This document shows positions 16,726 to 23,530 of a stretch of 34,061 nucleotides of DNA, piece after piece. The notes below the pieces were generated by a model. The model worked only from the letters and a program-made list of their open reading frames with translations. It was not told where the DNA came from and searched no databases. The DNA is from Oscillospiraceae bacterium (GTDB lineage: Bacteria; Bacillota; Clostridia; Oscillospirales; Ruminococcaceae): NCBI GenBank assembly GCA_022766785.1, contig JALEOL010000086.1, positions 1-34,061 of the forward strand. Reading direction: 5' to 3'. Position 1 is the first letter of the stretch. Each line of letters starts with the position of its first letter. A program made the translations under genes and the position numbers.

Positions 16726-17868
16726 TCAGCCGCCGAACCGCTGTGCGACGTATTCCTCCGCGGCGGTTCGGGTATCCAGTATATCCTGGAGCGTCGGCTC
16801 CGGTATGAATTTCACGCTCCCGAGCGCTCCGCAGACAGCCTCGCCGATGTCGTTGAACCCTATCTTCCTTTGCAGGAAAAGAGCGACAGCCGCTTCATTC
16901 GCGGAATTGACGATACAGGGCGCGTTGCCCTCCATCGCAATGGCTTTCTTCGCCGCGGCAAGACAGATGAACGTATCCTCGTCAGCCCTGCCGAACGTAA
17001 GCTCCCCCACGTCTGACAGGGAAAGCCGCTTTGCCGGCGACGTCAGCCTTTCGGGATAGGTCAGCGCAAGCTGTATCGGAATGCGCATATCCGCAGTGCC
17101 AAGCTGAGCTATCACCGCGCCGTCCGCAAACTCTACAGCGGAGTGGATTATGCTCTGCCTGTGCACCACGATCTCCACCTGCTCCGGCTTCACATCGAAC
17201 AGCCGGACAGCCTCGATAAGCTCCAGACCCTTGTTCATCAGCGTTGCGCTGTCTATCGTGATCTTTGCTCCCATGCTCCAGTTCGGGTGTCTTAGCGCCT
17301 GTTCCACGGTCACGTCCGATAGTTCGTCCCGCGTCCAGCCATAGAAAGGCCCTCCGGAAGCGGTCAGAAGTATCTTCTCGGGGCGGTTGCTGCCTGCTCC
17401 CATAAGGCACTGGAATATCGCCGAATGCTCGCTGTCTATGGGGAGAAGTCTTACATTATTACTCTTTACGCAGTCGGTGACAAGTCTGCCGCCGGCGACC
17501 AGCGTTTCCTTGTTGGCAAGCGCGATATCATTTCCGGCTTTTGCCGCCTCCAGCGTGGGGACAAGTCCTACCATTCCCACCACCGAATTCACCACGATAT
17601 CACACTTCAGCCCGGCAAGGCTGCACAGACCCTCCATTCCGCAGAGAACCTTTATATTCGTGTCGGAAAGGCGCTGCTTCATATCGGAATATGCGTCCTC
17701 GCTGAATATGCAGACATACTCCGGCTGGAATTCTCTCGCCTGCTTTTCCAGAAGCCCGGTATTTCTCCCTGCGGAAAGCGCCTTTATTCCGAAACCGTGC
17801 ATTCTGCAAACGTCAAGCGTCTGAGTTCCGATCGACCCGGTGGAGCCCAGCACCACGATATTCTTCAT
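16726..17868 (-). CDS. dxr: 1-deoxy-D-xylulose-5-phosphate reductoisomerase Dxr
   Basis: Dxr rearranges and reduces DXP to MEP with NADPH, the first committed step of the MEP isoprenoid pathway and the target of fosmidomycin. The NADPH-binding GSTGSIGTQTLD is at the N-terminus, with NKETLVAGG, the metal-binding IDSEHSAIFQCL and ASGGPF following, and MNKGLELIEA further on. The frame opens at a GTG at 17886 with no ribosome binding site; the ATG at 17868 gives the family's normal N-terminus (MKNIVVLG) and has GGGAG about 11 bases upstream. From there it is 380 aa. It seems to start a transcription unit behind a hairpin. Confidence 0.95.
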   Translation of the reverse strand: MKNIVVLGSTGSIGTQTLDVCRMHGFGIKALSAGRNTGLLEKQAREFQPEYVCIFSEDAYSDMKQRLSDTNIKVLCGMEGLCSLAGLKCDIVVNSVVGMVGLVPTLEAAKAGNDIALANKETLVAGGRLVTDCVKSNNVRLLPIDSEHSAIFQCLMGAGSNRPEKILLTASGGPFYGWTRDELSDVTVEQALRHPNWSMGAKITIDSATLMNKGLELIEAVRLFDVKPEQVEIVVHRQSIIHSAVEFADGAVIAQLGTADMRIPIQLALTYPERLTSPAKRLSLSDVGELTFGRADEDTFICLAAAKKAIAMEGNAPCIVNSANEAAVALFLQRKIGFNDIGEAVCGALGSVKFIPEPTLQDILDTRTAAEEYVAQRFGG

Positions 17869-17890
17869 TTTATTATATACTCCCACAAAA

Positions 17891-17919
17891 AATATAGTAC
17901 AACAATAATTTTATCAAAA
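17891..17919 (-). promoter_or_regulatory. Possible dxr promoter
   Basis: On the minus strand TTTTGA (17914-17919), 17 bases and TATATT (17891-17896) could serve as a weak promoter; TTGATA at 17912-17917 with a 15-base spacer is another reading. Its support comes mainly from lying between the hairpin at 17939-17960 and dxr. Confidence 0.35.
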
Positions 17920-17938
17920 TCCATTCTGAACAAAACCA

Positions 17939-17960
17939 CCCATTCACGCTGGTGAATGGG
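17939..17960 (-). terminator. Hairpin between cdsA and dxr
   Basis: A perfect 9-bp stem (CCCATTCAC / GTGAATGGG) with a 4-nt loop starts 11 bases past the cdsA stop. On the minus strand it is followed by TGGTTTTGTTC, a short and broken T-run, so termination may be partial. Confidence 0.55.
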
Positions 17961-17970
17961 CAGATAATGA

Positions 17971-18807
17971 TCATGCAAAAATATAGCCGCCAAGCATCGA
18001 CATGACTACATATAGGAACGGCGCGACAAGAATAACGCTGTCGAACCTGTCCAGCACGCCGCCGTGCCCCGGCATAATGTTGCCGAAATCCTTTACGCTG
18101 TACTCGCGCTTTATCACAGAAGCGGAAAGATCGCCAACAACGCCGACAAGGGACGCCACCATAGACAGAGGAATGAGCACCGCGTAACTGAGCTGCTGCT
18201 CCCCGAGGATAAAATTGTTATATATCACCAGAAGAATGGTAGTCACAATTCCCACGGTAACAACGCCGCCGACAAGTCCCTCAAAGGTTTTCTTTGGGCT
18301 GATATTGGGGCAGAGCTTGTGCTTTCCGAAAAAAGTGCCGGCAAAGTAAGCTCCGGAGTCGCCGAACCAGGCGCAGAACAGCAGATACAGCAGCATAAAA
18401 ATGCCAAGATCCTTGCCGCATTCGGAATATCTCAGCAGAATGATACTGCTCAGCGCAACCGGAAGAAGTCCCCCAGCAGCACCGCACGCCAGCACCTGCT
18501 CGAACCGGACTTCCTTATGGCATTTCAGCATTACCAGCGCCATAAGGAGCACATAGCCCATGGACACTGGCAGAATGAGGAAGTTTGCCCAGTCGATGAT
18601 CATGACCGCAGGGTAAACTGCGCCCATGACGATACTCGACCATCGCAGAACCGTGAGCTTTTCGCACTTTATCGCGCGTGTAAGCTCCCACACCGCAACG
18701 GCTGAGAAAAAACAAATCGCAGCACAGTAAACAAAGAGGTTATCAAAAATCAGTATTGAGACGCCTATCACAATACCGACACCGGCAGAAATCAGTCTCT
18801 TGCCCAT
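17971..18807 (-). CDS. cdsA: Phosphatidate cytidylyltransferase CdsA
   Basis: CdsA makes CDP-diacylglycerol from CTP and phosphatidic acid, the entry to phospholipid synthesis. It is an integral membrane protein with about eight hydrophobic segments. The C-terminal signature is intact (SVIKREYSVKDFG then PGHGGVLDRFDS), as is SPKKTFEGLVGG. The ATG at 18807 is chosen over a TTG at 18813 because GGAAGGG lies six bases before it. It starts 20 bases after uppS, in the frr-uppS-cdsA order. Confidence 0.95.
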   Translation of the reverse strand: MGKRLISAGVGIVIGVSILIFDNLFVYCAAICFFSAVAVWELTRAIKCEKLTVLRWSSIVMGAVYPAVMIIDWANFLILPVSMGYVLLMALVMLKCHKEVRFEQVLACGAAGGLLPVALSSIILLRYSECGKDLGIFMLLYLLFCAWFGDSGAYFAGTFFGKHKLCPNISPKKTFEGLVGGVVTVGIVTTILLVIYNNFILGEQQLSYAVLIPLSMVASLVGVVGDLSASVIKREYSVKDFGNIMPGHGGVLDRFDSVILVAPFLYVVMSMLGGYIFA

Positions 18808-18827
18808 AAGCAACCCTTCCTCTGGAA

Positions 18828-19532
18828 CTACACACCGCCGAAACGACGGTCTCGCCCGATATATTCATCGATAGCCTGTTCCAGATGCTTTTTTGTAAAG
18901 TCCGGCCAGAGTACGTCCATAAAAACGAACTCCGCATACGCTGCCTGCCATATGAGGAAATTCGACAGACGCTGCTCACCGCTGGGTCTTATGACAAGAT
19001 CGAGCGGCGGCATCTGGGCTGTATACATCAGTTTGTCCATTGCGTCCTCGGTTATGCCAGCCGGAATGATCTCACCGTCCACAGCCTTCTGCGCAAGCAG
19101 TCTGGCGGCTCTGACGATCTCGTCCCTGCCGCCGTAATTGAGCGCGACTCCGGCAATAAACCCGGTATTGTCCACGGTGGAGTTCTGGATATCCATAAGC
19201 TCCTCCGTGATGTCAGGGGGAAGAGCCGTGATATCCCCCAGGAAAATGAACCGGATATCCTCCCTTGCCGCAGCGCGGATATCCTTGATATACTGGCGCA
19301 GCAGGTTCATAATACCGTTGACTTCCTCCGCCGGACGCTTCCAGTTCTCGGTGGAAAACGCATAGAATGTCACGCATTTAACCCCAAGCTCCCTCGCCCA
19401 GTTGATCGTCTTTTTGAATACAGCCGCGCCCTGCTTATGTCCGAAATTCCTGGGCAGACCGCGCTTTTTCGCCCATCTGCCGTTGCCGTCCATGATTATG
19501 CCGATATGCTGTGGAACAGTAGAATTTGACAT
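18828..19532 (-). CDS. uppS: Isoprenyl transferase (undecaprenyl diphosphate synthase) UppS
   Basis: This cis-prenyltransferase builds the C55 lipid carrier used for peptidoglycan by adding isopentenyl units to farnesyl diphosphate. The catalytic IMDGNGRWA (Asp15) is at the N-terminus, with TFYAFSTENWKRP and the C-terminal RPSGEQRLSNFLIWQ, in which Pro stands where many members have Thr. The length of 234 aa is normal. Its ATG overlaps the frr stop by one base (TGATG). Its substrate depends on the MEP pathway whose genes dxr and ispG lie downstream. Confidence 0.96.
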   Translation of the reverse strand: MSNSTVPQHIGIIMDGNGRWAKKRGLPRNFGHKQGAAVFKKTINWARELGVKCVTFYAFSTENWKRPAEEVNGIMNLLRQYIKDIRAAAREDIRFIFLGDITALPPDITEELMDIQNSTVDNTGFIAGVALNYGGRDEIVRAARLLAQKAVDGEIIPAGITEDAMDKLMYTAQMPPLDLVIRPSGEQRLSNFLIWQAAYAEFVFMDVLWPDFTKKHLEQAIDEYIGRDRRFGGV

Positions 19533-20086
19533 CAGATAGACATGATCTCCTTGTCCTTGTCAGCGCACACAGCGTCGATAGTTTCGATGTACTTGTCAGT
19601 GAGCTTCTGAACGCTCTTTTCAGCGTCCTTGAGGTCGTCCTCGGTGATCTCGCTGTTTTTCTTCTTTGCTTTCAGCTTGTCAAGAGCGTCACGGCGTACA
19701 TTGCGCACAGCGACCTTGCTCTCCTCGCAGATCTTGCTGACCTGCTTGCAAAGCTCCTTTCTGCGATCCTCTGTAAGCTGGGGGAAAGCAATGCGGAGCA
19801 CTCTGCCGTCGTTGGTGGGGTTGATGCCGAGGTCGCTCGCCTGGATCGCCTTTTCAATAGACTTCAGGGTCGAAGCGTCAAACGGCTGAACAACAAGTAT
19901 CCTCGCCTCGGATACCGAGATAGAAGCCATCTGGTTCACAGGAGTGGGGCAGCCGTAATAATCCACAGTGATCCTGTCAAGAACACCGGGATTTGCTCTG
20001 CCTGCGCGTATAGTCGCAAGCTCGCTTTCAAGCGCATTCACGCACTTTCCCATCTTTTCCTTGGCTGTGTCGAGTATTTCTTTCAT
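19532..20086 (-). CDS. frr: Ribosome recycling factor Frr
   Basis: Frr splits the post-termination ribosome together with EF-G. The 184-aa protein has the usual three-helix-bundle sequence with the conserved TIRAGRANPGVLDRI segment and YYG-PTPVNQ near residue 45, and the KKAKKNSEITEDDL-type basic and acidic C-terminal helix. It starts 21 bases after pyrH, the order found widely in bacteria, and overlaps uppS by one base. Confidence 0.97.
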   Translation of the reverse strand: MKEILDTAKEKMGKCVNALESELATIRAGRANPGVLDRITVDYYGCPTPVNQMASISVSEARILVVQPFDASTLKSIEKAIQASDLGINPTNDGRVLRIAFPQLTEDRRKELCKQVSKICEESKVAVRNVRRDALDKLKAKKKNSEITEDDLKDAEKSVQKLTDKYIETIDAVCADKDKEIMSI

Positions 20087-20106
20087 TTTGGCACCTCTCT
20101 GAAATA

Positions 20107-20835
20107 TTATTGCGGCTTATGCTTGGTAACGAGCGTTCCGACATTCTTTCCCATGACCGCGTCATAGATGTTGTCTGGTCGGCTCAGATCGAATACGATT
20201 ATAGGAATATTGTTCTCGGTGCAGATAGCGGCAGCAGCGCTGTCCATTACCTGGAGCTTCTTCACGAGAATGTCATGATGAGTTATAACATCGTACTTCA
20301 CAGCGTCGGGGAACTTCTTGGGATCCTTGTCGTAGATACCGTCTACCATGGTAGCCTTTAACAGGATATCCGCGCCAAGCTCCGCAGCACGCAGAGAAGC
20401 CGCGCTGTCCGTGGAGAAGAACGGGTTTCCGGTACCGCAGCCGAATATCACGACCCTGCCCTTTTCAAGATGACGAATAGCCTTGCCGAGAATGAACGGC
20501 TCCGCCACCTGCTGCATTGTGATCGCAGTCTGTACGCGCACGGTGCAGCCCTGCTTCTCCAGAACGTCAGCCACCGCAAGGGCATTCATTGCAGTAGCGA
20601 GCATACCGATGTGGTCTGCCCTTGCCCTGTCCATGCCCTCGGAGCTTCTGCCCCTCCAGAAGTTGCCGCCGCCGACAACGATACCGATCTCAGCGCCTGC
20701 GTCAGCGCATTTTTTGATACTGTGGCATATATTTTCAATTGTGGGGATATCAAGACCGCTGCCCTTGTCGCCTGAAAGAGCCTCGCCGCTCAGTTTGAGC
20801 AGCACACGCTTATACTTGGGAGTTTCTGCTTCCAT
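20107..20835 (-). CDS. pyrH: UMP kinase PyrH
   Basis: PyrH phosphorylates UMP to UDP for pyrimidine nucleotide synthesis. The amino-acid-kinase fold is shown by [23 protein letters not shown] and [14 protein letters not shown], all characteristic of bacterial UMP kinases. The 242-aa length is normal. The strong GGAGG upstream of the ATG at 20835 is about 14 bases away, longer than usual, with AT-rich sequence between; no closer in-frame start is seen. A 105-base gap with inverted repeats separates it from hom. Confidence 0.96.
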   Translation of the reverse strand: MEAETPKYKRVLLKLSGEALSGDKGSGLDIPTIENICHSIKKCADAGAEIGIVVGGGNFWRGRSSEGMDRARADHIGMLATAMNALAVADVLEKQGCTVRVQTAITMQQVAEPFILGKAIRHLEKGRVVIFGCGTGNPFFSTDSAASLRAAELGADILLKATMVDGIYDKDPKKFPDAVKYDVITHHDILVKKLQVMDSAAAAICTENNIPIIVFDLSRPDNIYDAVMGKNVGTLVTKHKPQ

Positions 20836-20867
20836 TATTATTATCTTTTCCTCCGAATTTATCAGTA

Positions 20868-20886
20868 CAGCCGATTGAGCCGGCTG
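20868..20886. repeat. Inverted repeat in the hom-pyrH gap
   Basis: CAGCCG and CGGCTG (20868-20873, 20881-20886) form a perfect 6-bp stem with a 7-nt loop. No T-run follows on either strand, so it is not a simple terminator. The rest of the gap (20836-20940) is GC-rich and shows no clear promoter. Confidence 0.4.
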
Positions 20887-20940
20887 CCGCAGTCAGGTCA
20901 GCCGCTCGCCGACCCGCTGCATAGTGTCAGCAATGCTGTA

Positions 20941-22182
20941 TCAATAATCCAGTACACGGATCCTGCCGAGAAGCTCTGCGCCGTCCGAAACCTTTTCGAT
21001 AGCGCTGAGAGCGTCCTTCTCAGACATAACACCGGTGGTGAACGCCAGCTCGTTCTCGGGCTGGTTCTTTCTGGAGAGATAGGTGACCTCTCCGAAAAGC
21101 GCCTTGATGAGCGCCTTGGTAACTTCCACGTTCCTGGAAGAAAGTCTGACATAATTTGCGCAGGTGAAATCTGTGAAATCCAGAATGAAATCCTGCGTGC
21201 TGTCAGCCCAGGTGAGGGACTTGCTGGTGCCGGAATGCTTCACTGCGGAAACGATATCAGAAACGACAGCGCTTGCCGTGGGGAGCTTACCTGCGCCCTT
21301 GCCATAGAACACAACATCTCCTGTAGCGTCGCCTCGTACAAGGATAGCGTTGAATACGTCGTTTACGCCTGCAAGCTGGCTTTCGTCCCTGATAACTGCC
21401 GGGAAAACGCCGATAGAGATCTTGCCCTCGTTCTCGCGCTTTGCGCAGCCGATGAGCTTGATCTTGCAGTCTGCGCTGTCGCAGTATGCAACGTCCTCAA
21501 GGGTGATCTTTGTGATACCCTCGGTGTGTACGCTCTCGGGATAAACATGCTTACCGAACGCCAGCGAAGCCAGAATGCAGATCTTGCGGCATGCGTCGTG
21601 ACCGTCAACATCGGCAGAGGGATTGCGCTCTGCGTAACCCAGCTCCTGTGCGATCTTGAGCGCCTTCTCGAAATCCATGCCGTCGCGGATCATCTTGGTG
21701 AGAATGAAGTTAGTGGTACCGTTAAGGATACCGGCGATCTCGTCGATCTCGTTAGCGGAAAGACATGCATGGAGCGGCTTGATGATCGGAATGCCGCCGC
21801 CAACGCTCGCCTCAAAGAAGAAGTTCACGTTCTTTTCCTTAGCGATAGCGAGAAGCTCCGCGCCCTTTGCCGCAACAAGCTCCTTGTTAGAGGTAACAAC
21901 GCTCTTGCCAGCTTCGAGAGCGGACTTAACATAATCATATGACGGCTTGAGCCCGCCTATGACCTCGGCTACGACCGTAACCTCCGGGTCATTCAGAATA
22001 ATATTGAAATCCTTGACGAACTTGTCCTTTAAAGGATCATTGCTGAAATCACGGATATCCAGGATATATTTGATATCCAAATCCTGTCCAGCCTTCTTTT
22101 CAAGGCTTTCCTTATTCTTATAGAAAACCTCAACTGTTCCTGAGCCAACCGTACCGTAGCCCAGAACTGCGATCTTAGCCAT
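20941..22182 (-). CDS. hom: Homoserine dehydrogenase Hom
   Basis: Hom reduces aspartate semialdehyde to homoserine, the branch point to threonine and methionine. The 413-aa protein has an N-terminal Rossmann motif (GYGTVGSGTVEVF), the catalytic domain (ILNGTTNFILTKM, YAERNPSADVDGHDACRKI) and a C-terminal ACT domain (about 340-413) for likely feedback control by threonine. The ATG at 22182 is preferred to a TTG at 22188 since AAAGGA lies eight bases before it. It has its own strong promoter and a long structured leader. Its position upstream of pyrH is not a standard functional pairing. Confidence 0.96.
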   Translation of the reverse strand: MAKIAVLGYGTVGSGTVEVFYKNKESLEKKAGQDLDIKYILDIRDFSNDPLKDKFVKDFNIILNDPEVTVVAEVIGGLKPSYDYVKSALEAGKSVVTSNKELVAAKGAELLAIAKEKNVNFFFEASVGGGIPIIKPLHACLSANEIDEIAGILNGTTNFILTKMIRDGMDFEKALKIAQELGYAERNPSADVDGHDACRKICILASLAFGKHVYPESVHTEGITKITLEDVAYCDSADCKIKLIGCAKRENEGKISIGVFPAVIRDESQLAGVNDVFNAILVRGDATGDVVFYGKGAGKLPTASAVVSDIVSAVKHSGTSKSLTWADSTQDFILDFTDFTCANYVRLSSRNVEVTKALIKALFGEVTYLSRKNQPENELAFTTGVMSEKDALSAIEKVSDGAELLGRIRVLDY

Positions 22183-22200
22183 AATCAACTTCCTTTCGGT

Positions 22201-22391
22201 TCACTTCTTATGCCGTACAGCGTCTTTCACCGGATATGAGGGCATTATGCCTTCGTTCACCGGCGCTGCGCCTGTATACGGCATTGGCGGACTGCTGCTC
22301 CGGCAGTATTCTTCGTCTGCCTGGCGGAAAGATTCCGTTCGGCGGGACAACACAGCCAGATTTTTACAGCGCTATGCCGCCATTTATTATC
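22201..22391 (-). other. GC-rich structured leader of hom, possible cis-acting RNA or dispersed element
   Basis: The predicted transcript carries about 190 bases before the hom ribosome site. On the minus strand it can form CGGAA-TCT-TTCCG, CTGC-CGGA-GCAG, GGCG-CAG-CGCC and GGCA-TAA-TGCC hairpins, the last two enclosed by a bulged 13-bp stem of ATGCCG...TACAG with CTGTACGGCAT. CCGGTGAA occurs twice. One frame is open from 22383 to the stop at 22201 except for an amber codon at position 4. There is no T-box motif and no terminator T-run. I cannot name a riboswitch class that it matches. Confidence 0.4.
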
Positions 22392-22397
22392 CTATAT

Positions 22398-22426
22398 ATT
22401 ATAGCACAACACAGTGATATTTGCAA
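22398..22426 (-). promoter_or_regulatory. hom promoter
   Basis: TTGCAA (22421-22426), 17 bases, then TATAAT (22398-22403), with TG one base ahead of the -10 (extended -10). Start of transcription is predicted near 22391. It could serve hom, pyrH, frr, uppS and cdsA, since I see no other clear promoter before the hairpin at 17939. Confidence 0.8.
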
Positions 22427-22461
22427 GTAGTTTTTTTATGACTTGAAACAAAACTGTGAAA

Positions 22462-23457
22462 TTATTCTGAAAGAATGCTGTCGATCGCGGAAAGCTCGTC
22501 CGGTGTGAAATCAAGTTTCTCCACCGCCGCGGCGTTCTCGGTTATCTGCTCCGGGCAGGACGCTCCGATAAGCACCGTGGTGACTTTTCCCTCCCGTAAC
22601 GCCCAGGAGATAGCCATTTGTGAGAGCTTCTGCCCCCTGTTTGCGGCGATCTCGTTAAGTCTGCGTACCTTTGACAGCTTATCCTCGTTGATGTCGTTCT
22701 GAAGCCAGGAATTGCCCTTTGCGACCCGGGAGCCTTCGGGAATGCCGTGCAGATAGCGATCGGTGAGCAGTCCCTGGAAAAGCGGCTGGAACACCGCCAG
22801 TCCAACGCCGTTTTCTGCGGCGAAATCACGCAGCCCGTCGGTCTCTATCCAACGGTTGAACATGGAATAGCTTGGCTGATTAATAACGAACGGCGTGTGA
22901 AGCTCCTTAAAAATCGACATTATTTCAGCGGTCTGCGCCTTGTTGTAGTTTGAAATGCCGACATAGAGCGCCTTTCCCTGCCTTACCGCGTTATCAAGGG
23001 CGAGGGCGGTCTCCTCAATCGGCGTATTCGGGTCGAACACATGATGATAGAAAATATCCACATAATCCAGCTTCAAGCGCTTCAACGACTGGTCGAGGGA
23101 GGCTGTCAGGTATTTCCTGGAGCCATTACGGTCGCCGTAAGGGCCGTCCCACATTTCATATCCGGCTTTTGTGGCGATTATAAGTTCATCGCGGTATGGG
23201 CGCATTCCCCGGTCGAGTATCCTGCAAAGATTTTCCTCCGCGGAGCCGTTATAGGGATTGCCGTAGTTGTTGGCAGCGTCGATGTATGTTATTCCCAGGT
23301 CGAAAGCGGTGTGTATCATTTTCTCCATGTTCTCGAACCTGTCTTTATAGCTGAAATTCTGCCATATTCCAAAGGAAACTGCAGGCAGCTTCAGACCACT
23401 GTTGCCGCAGCGGTTGTATACCATTTTATCATATCGGTGTTCGTTGGGTGTGTACAT
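22462..23457 (-). CDS. Aldo/keto reductase, L-glyceraldehyde-3-phosphate reductase type
   Basis: This 331-aa NADPH-dependent barrel enzyme closely resembles the YghZ/Gpr group (AKR14), which reduces L-glyceraldehyde 3-phosphate, methylglyoxal and other aldehydes. The catalytic tetrad is Asp60, Tyr65, Lys97 and His138. Group-typical segments are ANNYGNPYNGSAEENL (62-77), KAGYEMWDGPYG, RKYLTASLDQSLKRL and QPSYSMFNRW. The ATG at 23457 has AGGAGG seven bases upstream. It follows the repeat-protein gene after a hairpin and may share or lack a promoter of its own; I see none clearly. The substrate in this organism is inferred only. Confidence 0.92.
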   Translation of the reverse strand: MYTPNEHRYDKMVYNRCGNSGLKLPAVSFGIWQNFSYKDRFENMEKMIHTAFDLGITYIDAANNYGNPYNGSAEENLCRILDRGMRPYRDELIIATKAGYEMWDGPYGDRNGSRKYLTASLDQSLKRLKLDYVDIFYHHVFDPNTPIEETALALDNAVRQGKALYVGISNYNKAQTAEIMSIFKELHTPFVINQPSYSMFNRWIETDGLRDFAAENGVGLAVFQPLFQGLLTDRYLHGIPEGSRVAKGNSWLQNDINEDKLSKVRRLNEIAANRGQKLSQMAISWALREGKVTTVLIGASCPEQITENAAAVEKLDFTPDELSAIDSILSE

Positions 23458-23490
23458 TTTTATCCTCCTGGTAATTTTGTTTTATCAAGA

Positions 23491-23514
23491 AGCCCCTACG
23501 ATAACGCAGGGGCT
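23491..23514 (-). terminator. Hairpin after the zinc-ribbon repeat gene
   Basis: A 7-bp perfect stem (AGCCCCT / AGGGGCT) with a 10-nt loop lies 17 bases past the stop. On the minus strand TTCTTGATAAAAC follows, a poor T-run, so it may be a weak terminator or attenuator before the aldo/keto reductase gene. Confidence 0.5.
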
Positions 23515-23530
23515 GAAATCTGACAATGGT

